In this document: positions 41,143-50,041 of the stretch, piece by piece
How positions within the stretch are numbered: the first letter of the stretch is position 1
Layout: every line of letters starts with the position of its first letter
Origin: Desulfovibrio sp. 86
GTDB taxonomy: Bacteria; Desulfobacterota; Desulfovibrionia; Desulfovibrionales; Desulfovibrionaceae
DNA: 64,000 nt
NCBI RefSeq assembly: GCF_902702915.1
Contig: NZ_LR738849.1
Coordinates: 1,550,001 to 1,614,000, forward strand
Direction of reading: 5' to 3'
Notes under the pieces: generated by a model
What the model saw: the letters and a program-made list of their open reading frames with translations, nothing else
Told to the model about the DNA's origin: nothing
Database searches by the model: none
Program-made: the position numbers and the translations under genes

Positions 41143-42545
41143 CTGCAAAGAGTACCCTGCGTAATACAGTGCTTGACGACACCTACGCCGCGTCAGATAT
41201 GGCCAACGCCATGCCGCGTTACGAGATGCCCAAAAATGAAAGTCGCCCCCGCGACGTGTATCAGGCCATTCACGACGAACTCATGATGGACGGGAACTCG
41301 CGCCAGAACCTGGCCACGTTCTGCCAGACCTGGGTAGACCCCGAGATCAATCAGATCATGGCCGAATGCGTTGACAAGAACATGATCGACAAGGACGAGT
41401 ACCCGCAGACCGCCGAGATAGAAACTCGCTGCGTGCATATGCTGGCCGCCTTGTGGAACTCCCCAGACCCCAAGGGAACCCTCGGCTGCTCCACCACCGG
41501 CTCCAGCGAAGCCGCCATGCTTGGCGGACTTTCCATGAAGCGGCGCTGGGTCAACATGCGCAAGGCCGCTGGCAAGCCCTATGACAAGCCCAATATGGTA
41601 TGCGGCCCCGTGCAGGTTTGCTGGGAAAAATTCGCCCGCTACTGGGATGTGGAACTACGCGAAATCCCGATGGAAAAAGACCGCCTCATCATGAACGCGG
41701 ACGAAGCCGTCAAACGCTGCGACGAGAACACCATCGGCGTTGTGCCCACCCTTGGCGTGACCTTTACCGGCCAGTACGAGCCTGTGGAAGAAGTGAGCAA
41801 GGCGCTGGACAAATTGCAGAAGAGCAAGGGATGGGACATCCCCATCCACGTTGACGCAGCCAGCGGCGGCTTTCTCGCGCCCTTCATCGACCCCGATCTG
41901 CGCTGGGATTTCCGCCTGCCCAGGGTCAAATCCATCAACGCTTCCGGCCACAAATTCGGACTTGCGCCCCTGGGCGTGGGCTGGGTCGTGTGGCGCGAAA
42001 AAACCGATTTGCCCGAAGACCTGATTTTCAATGTGAACTATCTTGGCGGCAACATGCCCACCTTTGCCCTCAACTTCTCCCGCCCCGGCGGGCAGATCAT
42101 CGCCCAGTATTACAACCTGCTGCGCCTCGGCAAGGAGGGATACCGCCGCATTCACCAGAACTGCTACGACACGGCGCGCTACCTTGGCGAGGCCATAGGC
42201 AAGCTTGGCCCCTTTGAGGTTCTGTACAACGGGCGCGGCGGCATCCCCGCCCTGTGCTGGGCCTTCAAACCCAAGGCCAAGGTCAACTACACCCTGTACG
42301 ACCTCTCCGACCGCCTGCGCTCGCGCGGCTGGCAGGTTCCCGCCTACTCCATGCCCGCCCACCGCGAAGACCTCGTGGTCATGCGCGTGCTCGTCCGCCA
42401 CGGCTTCAGCCGCGACATGGGCAACCTGCTTATCGACGACATCAAACGGGCCATGGCCCACTTTGACGCACACCCCGTGAGCAAACCCCTTACTGAAGCC
42501 GAAGCCGGCAGTAACAGCCACGCTGGCCGCTGCGCCAAAAAATAA
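41139..42545 (+). CDS. gadB: Glutamate decarboxylase
   Basis: 468 residues, the full length of GadA/GadB. A PLP enzyme that decarboxylates glutamate to GABA and consumes a proton. The PLP-binding Lys lies in [16 protein letters not shown] (about residue 272). Also present are [16 protein letters not shown] and the [13 protein letters not shown] motif. It should work with the antiporter and glutaminase encoded on the other strand. The N-terminal segment and the C-terminal tail, which in E. coli control activity by pH, are present but differ. Its start overlaps the stop of the permease remnant. Confidence 0.96.
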   Translation: MTAKSTLRNTVLDDTYAASDMANAMPRYEMPKNESRPRDVYQAIHDELMMDGNSRQNLATFCQTWVDPEINQIMAECVDKNMIDKDEYPQTAEIETRCVHMLAALWNSPDPKGTLGCSTTGSSEAAMLGGLSMKRRWVNMRKAAGKPYDKPNMVCGPVQVCWEKFARYWDVELREIPMEKDRLIMNADEAVKRCDENTIGVVPTLGVTFTGQYEPVEEVSKALDKLQKSKGWDIPIHVDAASGGFLAPFIDPDLRWDFRLPRVKSINASGHKFGLAPLGVGWVVWREKTDLPEDLIFNVNYLGGNMPTFALNFSRPGGQIIAQYYNLLRLGKEGYRRIHQNCYDTARYLGEAIGKLGPFEVLYNGRGGIPALCWAFKPKAKVNYTLYDLSDRLRSRGWQVPAYSMPAHREDLVVMRVLVRHGFSRDMGNLLIDDIKRAMAHFDAHPVSKPLTEAEAGSNSHAGRCAKK

Positions 42546-42566
42546 CCAAAAATAACTGCTCCTGAC

Positions 42567-42612
42567 TGCGGGGGAGACGCTTTGAGCATTGTGCCAAAGC
42601 GCCTCTCCCGCG
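42567..42612 (+). terminator. Terminator-like hairpin after gadB
   Basis: GCGGGGGAGACGCTTTG pairs with CAAAGCGCCTCTCCCGC, with one or two mismatches. A weak T-rich tail (TTGCGTTTTG) follows a few bases later. Confidence 0.65.
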
Positions 42613-42696
42613 ACTTGCGTTTTGTGTCTATGGAGCTTGAGTACGGCGGCCTGAGGGGAGTGCTCGCGCTGTAGTTGGCCTTGGAAGGATAAAGCC

Positions 42697-42785
42697 GATC
42701 CTGTCTTTTGAAAGGAGGTTTCTGTGCCCTGCGGGCACGGGGGCTTTTCTTTAATTTAGTTTGGGCCGCCTGCGCGGCGGACGGC
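42697..42785 (+). repeat. GTGCCCTGCGGGCAC dispersed repeat, copy 1
   Basis: TTTTGAAAGGAGGTTTCT, the hairpin GTGCCCTGCGGGCAC, GGCTTTTCTTTAATTTAG and GGGCCGCCTGCGCGGCGG recur at 62033-62118 (same orientation) and, inverted, at about 62930-63010. Confidence 0.8.
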
Positions 42786-42884
42786 GTGGCGCGGTATGCG
42801 CGGCGGCCTACACGAAATACCGTAAGTATAACCTTGCATTATGAAGAGATAACCACAAGATTCCGGCTATTCCGCCATTCAAAC

Positions 42885-42931
42885 AAAACAAACGCCGCCC
42901 CCTACACACAGGAGCGGCGTTTGTTTTATTT
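42885..42931. terminator. Bidirectional terminator between gadB and the FAD/Fe-S dehydrogenase
   Basis: CAAACGCCGC / GCGGCGTTTG stem with T-rich tails on both strands (TTTTATTT on plus, TTTTGTTT on minus). Confidence 0.85.
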
Positions 42932-42983
42932 CCACTTCAGTCAGACCGCATCACGCAATACCGCAATGCGCCCTACCAACCAC

Positions 42984-45900
42984 TTATTTCAGATTGACAA
43001 CCCGCACATCTCCGCGAGTTTCATTAACCTTTTTACGGAAGCTCTGCCTGCGGTCCTCGCCGTCAATGAGCCCTGCCAGCCATTCCGCCACATGCAACAC
43101 AGCGTGCTTGTCATGCATATTAATGAGGCAGCGGGCAATGCCGATCTTGCATGAGGGGCAGCCCACGACAACAGGGCCGGTATAGTCGTCGCCCAGAGCT
43201 TCGCCAAGCCGCTTTTGTTTGCGGGAGCGCAGCAGGTTGTATATCTGGGGCGAGGTCATGGCGCCCATGCCGGATTCACCGCAGCAACCGGGGCTGAGCG
43301 TCACGTCGGCCCCGGTAAAGTCGCCCAGGGCGCGGGCAACCTGCTTCTGCCCCTTGATCTTGTGCACGTCGGCCCACTCGCAATGGCAGGCCCCGTGATA
43401 GAGCAGCTTGGAGCCTTCGGGCAGGGGTGCGCTCAGGTTCTCCGAAGAAAGCAGGGGCAGCGTGAGCTGGGCCACGTCGCGCATGACAAGATCAGGGAAC
43501 TGGGCCTGCAGGTTCATGCGTTCCAGACCGTCGCGGCAGGAGCCGCAGGCCGTGACCAGATACTTGCAGTCAAAGCCCTGCTTGGCCAGGTTGCGCAGCA
43601 TGGCGGCCAGATACTGACGGTTCTGGGCCATGTTGTCTTCAAAGGCCGTATCCATGCCAGCGGCCAGCAAGGGGAATCCACAGCACATATGCCTGGGGGG
43701 CACGGCCACGGCAAAACCGGCCTTGAGCAGCAGCATTATGGACGAAACGCCAATGCGGTCATAGAAGAGGGCGCCGCCGCAACCGGGAAAATACAGCACC
43801 AGCGGCATGCCGGGCGTGGGCTCGGCTGGCGCGAACACCGCGCCCCTGTGCAATTTGAGGGATTCATAAAGGTTTGTGTAGCCCATCTTGGGGCCGCGCC
43901 CGGAAAAGAGCGGGCTCTGCATGCGGCGCTTCCACACATCGGGCACAAAGCCAAGAAACTTGTTCTGCATCTTCTGGCCCAGAGAGGCCATCTTGGCGGC
44001 CTTGGGCGCACGGTGGGCAATATCGCGTCCGAGCCATTCCAGCGCGCGTCCCTTGATGGGATGCCCGCCCGCGCCCTCGTGCTCCAGCAGGGCGCGCAGG
44101 GTCAAAGCCACCTCGCCGGAGGGGATTTTCACCGGGCAGTTGGCCATGCAGCGTCCACAGGCCGTGCAGTGTTCCACCAGATCGCGCATCCACTTGAGCA
44201 GGCGCTCGTCGATGCGGCCCTTGTTGACCTGCGAATAGTACACGGCCTCCAGCAGCATGCCGAGCACCATGTTCTTGTTGCGCGGGTGGTACTGCATGGA
44301 GCGCTCGGGATAGCACATGGAGCAGACCTGTTTGCACTTGCCGCAGCGCGTGCACACCTGAATGGACGTGAGCAGGTGGATGAGCTTGTCCTTGTCCGGC
44401 AAGCCGCTTTCACGGATGTCGCGGATAAGGCGGTTGAACGAAAAGGTAAAGGGGCGCACGGGCAGGTCGCGGTAGACCAGCTTGGCGGGATTCATGACGT
44501 CGCGGGGGTCCACGCGCTCCTTGAAGGCGCGCAGGGCGTCCATCTTTTCCTTGCTGAAAAAGGATATCTTGGTGATGCCAATGCCGTGCTCGCCCGAAAC
44601 TTCACCGCCCATTTCCTGGCACTCGGCCATGACGCGGGCGGCCACTTCTTCGGCCTCTTCCAGCATCTGGGCATCGTTGGAGTTCACCGGGATATTCACA
44701 TGGCAGTTGCCGTCGCCAGCGTGCATGTGGCTTGCTACCACAATGCGGCTGGCGTCCATGTATTCCTGAATTTTTGTTATCTTCTTGGCCAGGTGCGGAT
44801 ATTTTTCTTTCAGGAAGACCAGAAAAGCCTCGGCCCGCTCGGCCATTTCCATATCCGACACGTCGGCGGCGGAAACGTCGCCAGAGGCGGCCTTGGAAGC
44901 CTGCGAAAATTCCCGGTTAAAGTCCTTGTCTTCCATCGGGTAGCCGGGCAGCCGCCCCACTTCCTGAAGCGCGTGGCGGTAGGCCGTAGCCGTGCATTCC
45001 AGATTGATCTGCTCAAGAAAGAGCGCGAAATCCGGGATGCGATCCATAGGAATGACCACGTCTTCATTGAGCTTGAAGCCCGAAGTGCGTTTGGCGATAG
45101 CCGAAAGCTTGTGGCGGTCTTCCCAGAAGCGCTCGCCTTCCTTGTCGTCGGCGGCCACGATGATGTCCACGTTATCCTGCTGCTCCACCACACTGACGAT
45201 GTCGCCCACGCAGGTGTCCAGCAGGTAGGGGTCGTCGCCGTCCACCTGAAGGATGATGACCGAGATGGGCGAACCCTCGTACTTCTCGGACTTGCGCTTG
45301 TATTCGATGGCCTGCACGTACTTGGCGTTGAATTCTTCCATGGCCGAAAGGTGGGCGTAGTCCCCTTCCTCACGGATACGGTTGCGCAGGGCCACAAGCT
45401 CGCGCACCACCACGGCGGCCGGGTGCATTGACCGGCCAAAAAATTCCAGCACCATGATGCGCTTGTGCTTGGGCTTGGGGTGGACGATAAAACAGGCTTC
45501 GGTGACAATGCCGTCCACGCCTTCTTTCTGCATGCCGGGCAGGCCGCCCAGAGCCTTGTTGGTCACGTCCTTGCCAAGACCCGGCAGGCGGATTTCGTCC
45601 CCGCGCAGGTGCACCACGTTGCGCACGCCGCCGCTCACGTCCTTGACCACAAAGATGGCGGTTTCTGTGGGAAGGATTTTGTGGCGCGGGTGGTTTTCAC
45701 GCTCAATGGTGATGATTTCGCCGGTGGGGGTCACCATGCGCCACCACAAAAGGTTGTCCAGGGTGGTGCCGTATTCAAAGGCCATGGGCCCGCCGGCGTT
45801 TTCCGACACGTTGCCGCCAATGGTGGATGCCTGCTTGGAGGCCGGGTCCACGGAAAAAAGCGCACCAGCGGCGTCAACGGCGTTGATGACAGTCTGGGTT

Positions 45901-46535
45901 ATGACGCCAGCCTGGCAGGTGACCGTCATTTCCTTCATATCAATGGGCCCCACGCGCGTCAGGCGGGTAAGGCTCACAATAAGGGTACGCTTGCGCGCGG
46001 GCACGGCCCCGCCCGTCATGCCCGAACCGCCGCCACGCGGGATCAGGGCAAACTTCATGTCATTGGCCAGCTTCACCAGTTCGGCCACCTGCTCGGTGGT
46101 GTCGGGCTCAACCACAAGCAGGGGCAGCTCCATGCGCAGGTCCGTGGCGTCGGTGGCGGACTCCACCAGCGCGCCGGGATTGGTCAAAATGCACTCGGCT
46201 GGCAGTATGTCGCCAAGGGCGTCAATGAGCTTTTCCCTGAATTCCAGTTCGGCCTCATGCGCCGACCAGAACATGGTGATGCCTTCGCCAATGGCCGTGG
46301 CGTAATAATGCGCCAAGGAGACAGACTCTTTGTCGAAGCTCGCGCGCACGCTGTCGCGCACCGTATCGGCATCGATAAAGGGATTGTAGGCCACCAGAAA
46401 AAGCTCTTCGGCAATGGCTATGGCAAGGCTGCGCACAGACTCTGGCCATTCGGCGAAGTCATCGATATTGATGCGCAAAATGCGGTTCACCACATAGTCG
46501 GGAGAGATGGAGATATGCGGACCCTTATGGGGCAT
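42984..46535 (-). CDS. FAD- and [4Fe-4S]-containing 2-hydroxyacid dehydrogenase
   Basis: 1183 residues. A large single-chain dehydrogenase. Order: FAD-binding type 4 (PCMH) domain (about 130-330; LIPRGGGSGMTGGAVP, TIGGNVSENAGGP), FAD-oxidase C-terminal domain (about 360-690; SGEHGIGITK), two [4Fe-4S] motifs (CTRCGKCKQVC at about 728 and CTACGRCMANCP at about 790), and two Cys-rich CCG domains (CCGFPLLAAG; CCGESGMGAM). The family includes D-lactate dehydrogenases and YdiJ-type D-2-hydroxyglutarate dehydrogenases. Either D-lactate or another D-2-hydroxyacid may be the substrate, feeding electrons to the membrane. It is monocistronic; AGGTTA lies 7 bp upstream. Confidence 0.93.
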   Translation of the reverse strand: MPHKGPHISISPDYVVNRILRINIDDFAEWPESVRSLAIAIAEELFLVAYNPFIDADTVRDSVRASFDKESVSLAHYYATAIGEGITMFWSAHEAELEFREKLIDALGDILPAECILTNPGALVESATDATDLRMELPLLVVEPDTTEQVAELVKLANDMKFALIPRGGGSGMTGGAVPARKRTLIVSLTRLTRVGPIDMKEMTVTCQAGVITQTVINAVDAAGALFSVDPASKQASTIGGNVSENAGGPMAFEYGTTLDNLLWWRMVTPTGEIITIERENHPRHKILPTETAIFVVKDVSGGVRNVVHLRGDEIRLPGLGKDVTNKALGGLPGMQKEGVDGIVTEACFIVHPKPKHKRIMVLEFFGRSMHPAAVVVRELVALRNRIREEGDYAHLSAMEEFNAKYVQAIEYKRKSEKYEGSPISVIILQVDGDDPYLLDTCVGDIVSVVEQQDNVDIIVAADDKEGERFWEDRHKLSAIAKRTSGFKLNEDVVIPMDRIPDFALFLEQINLECTATAYRHALQEVGRLPGYPMEDKDFNREFSQASKAASGDVSAADVSDMEMAERAEAFLVFLKEKYPHLAKKITKIQEYMDASRIVVASHMHAGDGNCHVNIPVNSNDAQMLEEAEEVAARVMAECQEMGGEVSGEHGIGITKISFFSKEKMDALRAFKERVDPRDVMNPAKLVYRDLPVRPFTFSFNRLIRDIRESGLPDKDKLIHLLTSIQVCTRCGKCKQVCSMCYPERSMQYHPRNKNMVLGMLLEAVYYSQVNKGRIDERLLKWMRDLVEHCTACGRCMANCPVKIPSGEVALTLRALLEHEGAGGHPIKGRALEWLGRDIAHRAPKAAKMASLGQKMQNKFLGFVPDVWKRRMQSPLFSGRGPKMGYTNLYESLKLHRGAVFAPAEPTPGMPLVLYFPGCGGALFYDRIGVSSIMLLLKAGFAVAVPPRHMCCGFPLLAAGMDTAFEDNMAQNRQYLAAMLRNLAKQGFDCKYLVTACGSCRDGLERMNLQAQFPDLVMRDVAQLTLPLLSSENLSAPLPEGSKLLYHGACHCEWADVHKIKGQKQVARALGDFTGADVTLSPGCCGESGMGAMTSPQIYNLLRSRKQKRLGEALGDDYTGPVVVGCPSCKIGIARCLINMHDKHAVLHVAEWLAGLIDGEDRRQSFRKKVNETRGDVRVVNLK

Positions 46536-46730
46536 GGCGTTTTAACCTCGTGAGCACTGCGGCGATCCATCAGAATGACAGACAGCAGGTTTTGTGGGAA
46601 GCCCTTTTTCTACGTTCAATGCGCGCGGAAGGCAAGTGGCGGGCAATAAAAGCGCCACGCGCGGGGCATAGCCGCCCGAGCGGAACATAAAAAAAATTCA
46701 GCCTGTCACCGGATTGCCGCAAAGCCTGCT

Positions 46731-46758
46731 TTGACATTTGGCCATGTACGGCTATGCT
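46731..46758 (+). promoter_or_regulatory. Sigma70-type promoter
   Basis: A perfect -35 TTGACA (46731-46736), a 16-bp spacer and -10 TATGCT (46753-46758), about 55 bp before the next gene. Confidence 0.7.
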
Positions 46759-46813
46759 TTTTCATCGCAAACGGTTATGGCGCACGCACAGCCCAGCAGG
46801 AGTAGGACAAGAC

Positions 46814-47719
46814 ATGTTTATAGACAGATTGCAGCCCATTACTGATGCCTTTGATTGGTTGCAACATTTCTGGGAACGTGCCGCAACCCAGCGGCGTGTG
46901 GCTTTTTTTATCCTGTGGGTCTACCTTCTGGCCCTGCTGGGCGTTGAACTCAACCGCCACGGGCTCCTGCCCCCCTGGCTGGCATCCGTCACGCCCAAAA
47001 ACCACTTTTACGCCATCCACCTGGCTTTTACGCTCATACTGGTGCTTGAGGTCATGAGCCTCATCCTTGTCATACCCAGTTCACTTTCACAGTCCATGGG
47101 CAAGCAGTTCGAAATCCTCACCCTCATTCTGCTGCGCAACGCCTTCAAGGAACTGGCCCACCTGCCAGAGCCCGTCAGCGTGGCCAACGACATGCTGCCC
47201 GTGCTCTACATTGCCATATCGGGCGCAGGCGCCCTGCTGGTATACCTTTGCCTTGGCCTGTACAAACGCATCGCCCGGCGGCAGATGCATTTCATTGCAT
47301 CACCGAGCCTGCGCATGCGCTACGTCATGAGCAAAAAACTGCTGGCCCTGGTGCTCTTTATCATTTTTATGGGCGTGGCCGTGCGCGACGTCATCTTTTT
47401 TATCACCACGGGCAGCGACCAGAGCTTCTTTGAAACCCTGTACACCATCCTGATTTTTTCCGACATCACCATGGTGCTCATTGCACAGCGCTATATGCCC
47501 GCGTTTCACGCGGTCTTCCGCAATTCCGGCTTTGTCATCGGCACCCTGCTCATGCGGCTGGCGCTCTCCGCGTCGCCACTGTGGAGCCCGGTCATAGGTC
47601 TGTTCGCCGCCGTCTTTGTTCTGGCCCTCACCTGGGGCACCAACTATTTCACCCCCCTGCCCCGGACGGAAACCACGTCCAACCAAGGACAGAAAGCCCT
47701 GCCGGAAACAACGGACTAG
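46814..47719 (+). CDS. Multi-pass membrane protein of unknown function
   Basis: 301 residues with about six or seven predicted transmembrane helices (for example AFFILWVYLLALLGVEL, FTLILVLEVMSLILVIP, LYIAISGAGALLVYLCLGLY, LLALVLFIIFMGVAVRDVIF, SPVIGLFAAVFVLALTW). The segment GKQFEILTLILLRNAFKEL between helices 2 and 3 looks amphipathic and resembles the S4-S5-like linker of ion-channel-type membrane proteins, but no pore motif is seen. I do not recognise the family with confidence. The start at 46814 follows AGGAGTAGGA. The promoter at 46731 suggests it is expressed alone. Confidence 0.75.
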   Translation: MFIDRLQPITDAFDWLQHFWERAATQRRVAFFILWVYLLALLGVELNRHGLLPPWLASVTPKNHFYAIHLAFTLILVLEVMSLILVIPSSLSQSMGKQFEILTLILLRNAFKELAHLPEPVSVANDMLPVLYIAISGAGALLVYLCLGLYKRIARRQMHFIASPSLRMRYVMSKKLLALVLFIIFMGVAVRDVIFFITTGSDQSFFETLYTILIFSDITMVLIAQRYMPAFHAVFRNSGFVIGTLLMRLALSASPLWSPVIGLFAAVFVLALTWGTNYFTPLPRTETTSNQGQKALPETTD

Positions 47720-48349
47720 AATTGGGGCGTTCGCCTTGAAAAACTTTGTGGGGGAGGGACCCTTTTGCAAAAGGGTCCCTCCCCCACGCCCCCTCCCCCT
47801 AAAACCTTTATCTTGGGGGGCAGTCAGCCTTTGAAAAAGATTAGCTGCTCTAAAGCCGTCCGAATATGCAATGTGCTGCAACGTGCTGCAGATTCTGTAT
47901 AAAATCATAGCTGTCAAAAAGCGTAAGTGATCCTGCCTGCGTGAGCAGAGCTCGGTGGCGGCCAAAGAACCGAGGCACTCCACATGGCGAATCAGCAATG
48001 CCCCTACCGCGCGTCGGCAGCCGGAAAAGCCCCCAGATCGGGTATGCGGAACAGGCGAATACGCCTTGCCGTTACGCACGCCTTGCGCACTGAAAACACC
48101 CGGAAAGCGCGCACCCTCACGCCGCCGGAGCATTGCCGCCCTTTCTGCATAACGACGCTGCATAATACAGCAGCAGGCAAAAACGCCCCGTTTATTCCAG
48201 AAAGCGGCGCCTCTTGCCAAAACAGATGCGCGTTCACCTGGTTGGCGACAAGCGCAGGCGCGTTGCGCCAAAAGCCCTCCCCGCAGGTCGGCAATGCGGC
48301 TTACCCCGCGCGGTTTATTGAAAAACTCTAGAATAACAACACTGACAAC
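47720..48349. other. Gene-free region
   Basis: About 630 bp without a supportable gene. It holds palindrome copy c, a remnant of the multi-hairpin family (CAGCCTTTGAAAAAGATT...TGCTCTAAA, about 47822-47852), and about 450 bp in which short frames lack ribosome sites and family resemblance. Confidence 0.6.
47748..47807. repeat. G-rich/C-rich palindromic repeat, copy c
   Basis: A 40-bp perfect palindrome (47748-47787), GTGGGGGAGGGACCCTTTT with its complement, followed by GCCCCCTCCCCCTAAAACC. Confidence 0.9.
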
Positions 48350-48384
48350 AAAAACGCAAAAGGGCGACCCTTCAGGGCCGCCCT
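48350..48384 (-). terminator. Rho-independent terminator of the small unknown gene
   Basis: AGGGCGACCC / GGGCCGCCCT (one mismatch) with loop TTCA. On the minus strand it is followed by TTTTGCGTTTTT. Confidence 0.88.
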
Positions 48385-48408
48385 CAATACTTCAGAAAAT
48401 GAAGAAAA

Positions 48409-48786
48409 TCAGGCGTTAGCCGCCTTGAGCATTTCTTCCACCATAGAAAGCGTCGGCGTTGCGCCCGCTTCAAGCCCGCAAAGACCTCGCACGGCCAGCA
48501 TAAGCATATCAAATTGCAAAGACATTTCGGACACGCCGTTATGGATAATGCAATTATCACCACGCACGGCAAGACGATATGCGCGGCGGCTACGCTCCTG
48601 CCCGGAGGAACGCACGATATAATATACCTGATCGTTGGTGTCGGTCACATAAAGCTTTTGACGGGTGAGCGTGCCAAGTGCTTCGTCATACCACGAGCAC
48701 TCTGAAAAAAGTCGGCCACGAAAACTCAAGTCGCTGCCGTTGTCGTGCTTCAGACAAATGTCTTCCATTATTTTCTGCACGTTCAT
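48409..48786 (-). CDS. Small hypothetical protein
   Basis: 125 residues, soluble, with no family that I recognise. It begins MNVQKIMEDICLKHDNG. Central strand-like stretches are QKLYVTDTNDQVYYIVRSS and RAYRLAVRGDNCIIHNG, and the end is helical. It is a plausible small alpha+beta regulator or adaptor. A perfect GGAGGA lies 5 bp before the ATG and a strong terminator follows, so it is a real single-gene unit. Its leader can form two mutually exclusive stems next to the ribosome site. The flanking AT-rich sequence is unlike the surrounding genome. Confidence 0.75.
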   Translation of the reverse strand: MNVQKIMEDICLKHDNGSDLSFRGRLFSECSWYDEALGTLTRQKLYVTDTNDQVYYIVRSSGQERSRRAYRLAVRGDNCIIHNGVSEMSLQFDMLMLAVRGLCGLEAGATPTLSMVEEMLKAANA

Positions 48787-48791
48787 TCAAT

Positions 48792-48840
48792 CCTCCGCGA
48801 GCTCTTGCTCGCCATTTGTGCGTAGGCGAGTAACGCTTTT
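48792..48840 (-). promoter_or_regulatory. Candidate RNA switch at the ribosome site of the small unknown gene
   Basis: On the mRNA, CTCGCC (48840-48835), GGCGAGC (48813-48807) and GCTCGC (48802-48797) lie in order. The middle segment can pair with either neighbour, and the last directly touches GGAGGA, the ribosome site. Possible promoter elements lie upstream (-35 TTGACA at 48873-48868 on the minus strand). Confidence 0.4.
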
Positions 48841-49373
48841 TGGAAGCTAGCACTGCATGCAAACGGTTGTCAATAATAGCAGCAAACAAACAACAAAATC
48901 GCATGAAGAAAAAAATGGCGCATATTACATCGTATTAATATATATTGATTTTTTAACTAAACTTTCTTTAAACAATCTTGCGGTTCACACGATTTTTCAT
49001 GAAACGCACACAAGGGACGGCAAGTTTACGCCAACCGAAAACAGAGCGTTTCACTGTGGATAAAACGGAGGGAAGGATGAGGCTGCCGAAGAGCCTTGGC
49101 ATGCCAAGGCGCAAAGGCCGCACAGGAGCGGCGGCACATTTTGTCGCATTGCGGTTTTTTGTCTGTTGGGATCTTGTCAGTTCAGGTCTGGCCAGTTCAG
49201 GTCTGGCTCACTCAGAGTCCTGCCTGCCCGTGCGGATGCCCGCGCAGATGCTCGCGTGCCTGCCCGCGCAGATGCTCGCGTGCTTGCTTGCGCAGATGCT
49301 CGCGTGCTTGCTTGCGTGGTTGCTTGCGAGAAGGCTCGCGTGGTTGCCCGCGCGCCAGCCCGCGTGCCAGCCT
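48841..49373. other. AT-rich region and tandem repeats, no gene
   Basis: The first 200 bp are very AT-rich, unlike the rest of the window. At 49176-49205 there are two direct copies of CAGTTCAGGTCTGGC. From about 49240 there are three exact-spacing copies of a 24-bp unit (see next entry). Confidence 0.6.
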
Positions 49374-49375
49374 TC
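49240..49375. repeat. 24-bp tandem repeat
   Basis: GCAGATGCTCGCGTGC starts at 49244, 49268 and 49292, a 24-bp period. It is flanked by degenerate units built on TTGCTTGCG and CCCGCGC up to the next gene's stop. Confidence 0.75.
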
Positions 49376-49904
49376 AGCGCTTGCTGCGGGCCCGGCGTTC
49401 CGCAAAGCGGGAGTACGCCCGCGCCACGGGTGAATCCGGGGCCATTTCCGCCAGAAACACGCCGCTGGCCTGCACGGGATCAGGAATGACGGCCCTGGGA
49501 GCGCGCCAGCCCATATCTTCATCCGGCAGGGGGTTGCAGGCCGTCACGTCCAGCCCCGACTTGCCCATAAGCAGCGAAACCTTCACGCCGTTGAAAAAGG
49601 GGGTTTCCATAAAGGCATTGACCCGCTCCAGCAGTTCCCCGCTCATGAGGTGCAGTTCTTGCGCCAGCATGGCGTCTTCCGCGCCGATGAGCAGCATGTC
49701 GCGGTGATGGCCCAGGGGGCGCGCCAGGGGAGCCAGGTCTTCGCCCATGACCATGTTCCAGTTCTGCCACAAATGCCCGAGGCGGCTCCTGGCCTGCGCC
49801 TGCTCAGCGTCCACGCCGAGCCCGGCCATGACCGCGGCCATGACCTCACTTGCCGCCACTGGCTCGGCATATTTATTTTTTTTCCGAAACACTTTGGGAG
49901 TCAT
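49374..49904 (-). CDS. DUF721 (DciA-like) protein
   Basis: 176 residues. The DUF721 domain (about 20-125; GHLWQNWNMVMGEDLAPLARP, LLIGAEDAMLAQELHLMSGELLERVNA) is related to DciA, which loads the replicative helicase DnaB. Whether this member has that role is not settled. The N-terminal VFRKKNKY stretch is basic and the C-terminus is Arg-rich (RFAERRARSKR). It stands alone between repeats and a divergent sahR. The stop lies at the end of the 24-bp tandem repeat, so the C-terminal coding sequence may be influenced by it. Confidence 0.8.
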   Translation of the reverse strand: MTPKVFRKKNKYAEPVAASEVMAAVMAGLGVDAEQAQARSRLGHLWQNWNMVMGEDLAPLARPLGHHRDMLLIGAEDAMLAQELHLMSGELLERVNAFMETPFFNGVKVSLLMGKSGLDVTACNPLPDEDMGWRAPRAVIPDPVQASGVFLAEMAPDSPVARAYSRFAERRARSKR

Positions 49905-49984
49905 GACTTTTTCCGCCGTGCAGAGGCGCTGTATGGGGGGATGCCGGCCTGCGACCGCCTAGGCCCGGCCAGCCCTTGTTGACC

Positions 49985-50017
49985 ATATACGGATATATTG
50001 ATATTAGCATCAGCATA
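49985..50017 (+). promoter_or_regulatory. Palindromic operator candidate before sahR
   Basis: ATATACGGATATAT (49985-49998) and a second inverted pair, ATCA-N8-TGAT, just downstream lie within 60 bp of the sahR start in an AT-rich stretch. ArsR-family regulators usually bind such imperfect palindromes; autoregulation is plausible. Confidence 0.35.
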
Positions 50018-50041
50018 AGTTGATTTACTACGGGTACGCAA

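Larger units (their letters stand above)
42546..42983. other. Intergenic region with terminators and a dispersed repeat
   Basis: About 440 bp between convergent genes. It contains a hairpin after gadB, one copy of the GTGCCCTGCGGGCAC repeat, and a bidirectional terminator. No gene is supported. Confidence 0.7.

Noticed and set aside
47820-48335. Possible short protein genes in both directions
   Set aside because: The frames overlap each other, lack ribosome sites and have Arg/Ser/Ala-rich compositions typical of non-coding GC-rich DNA.
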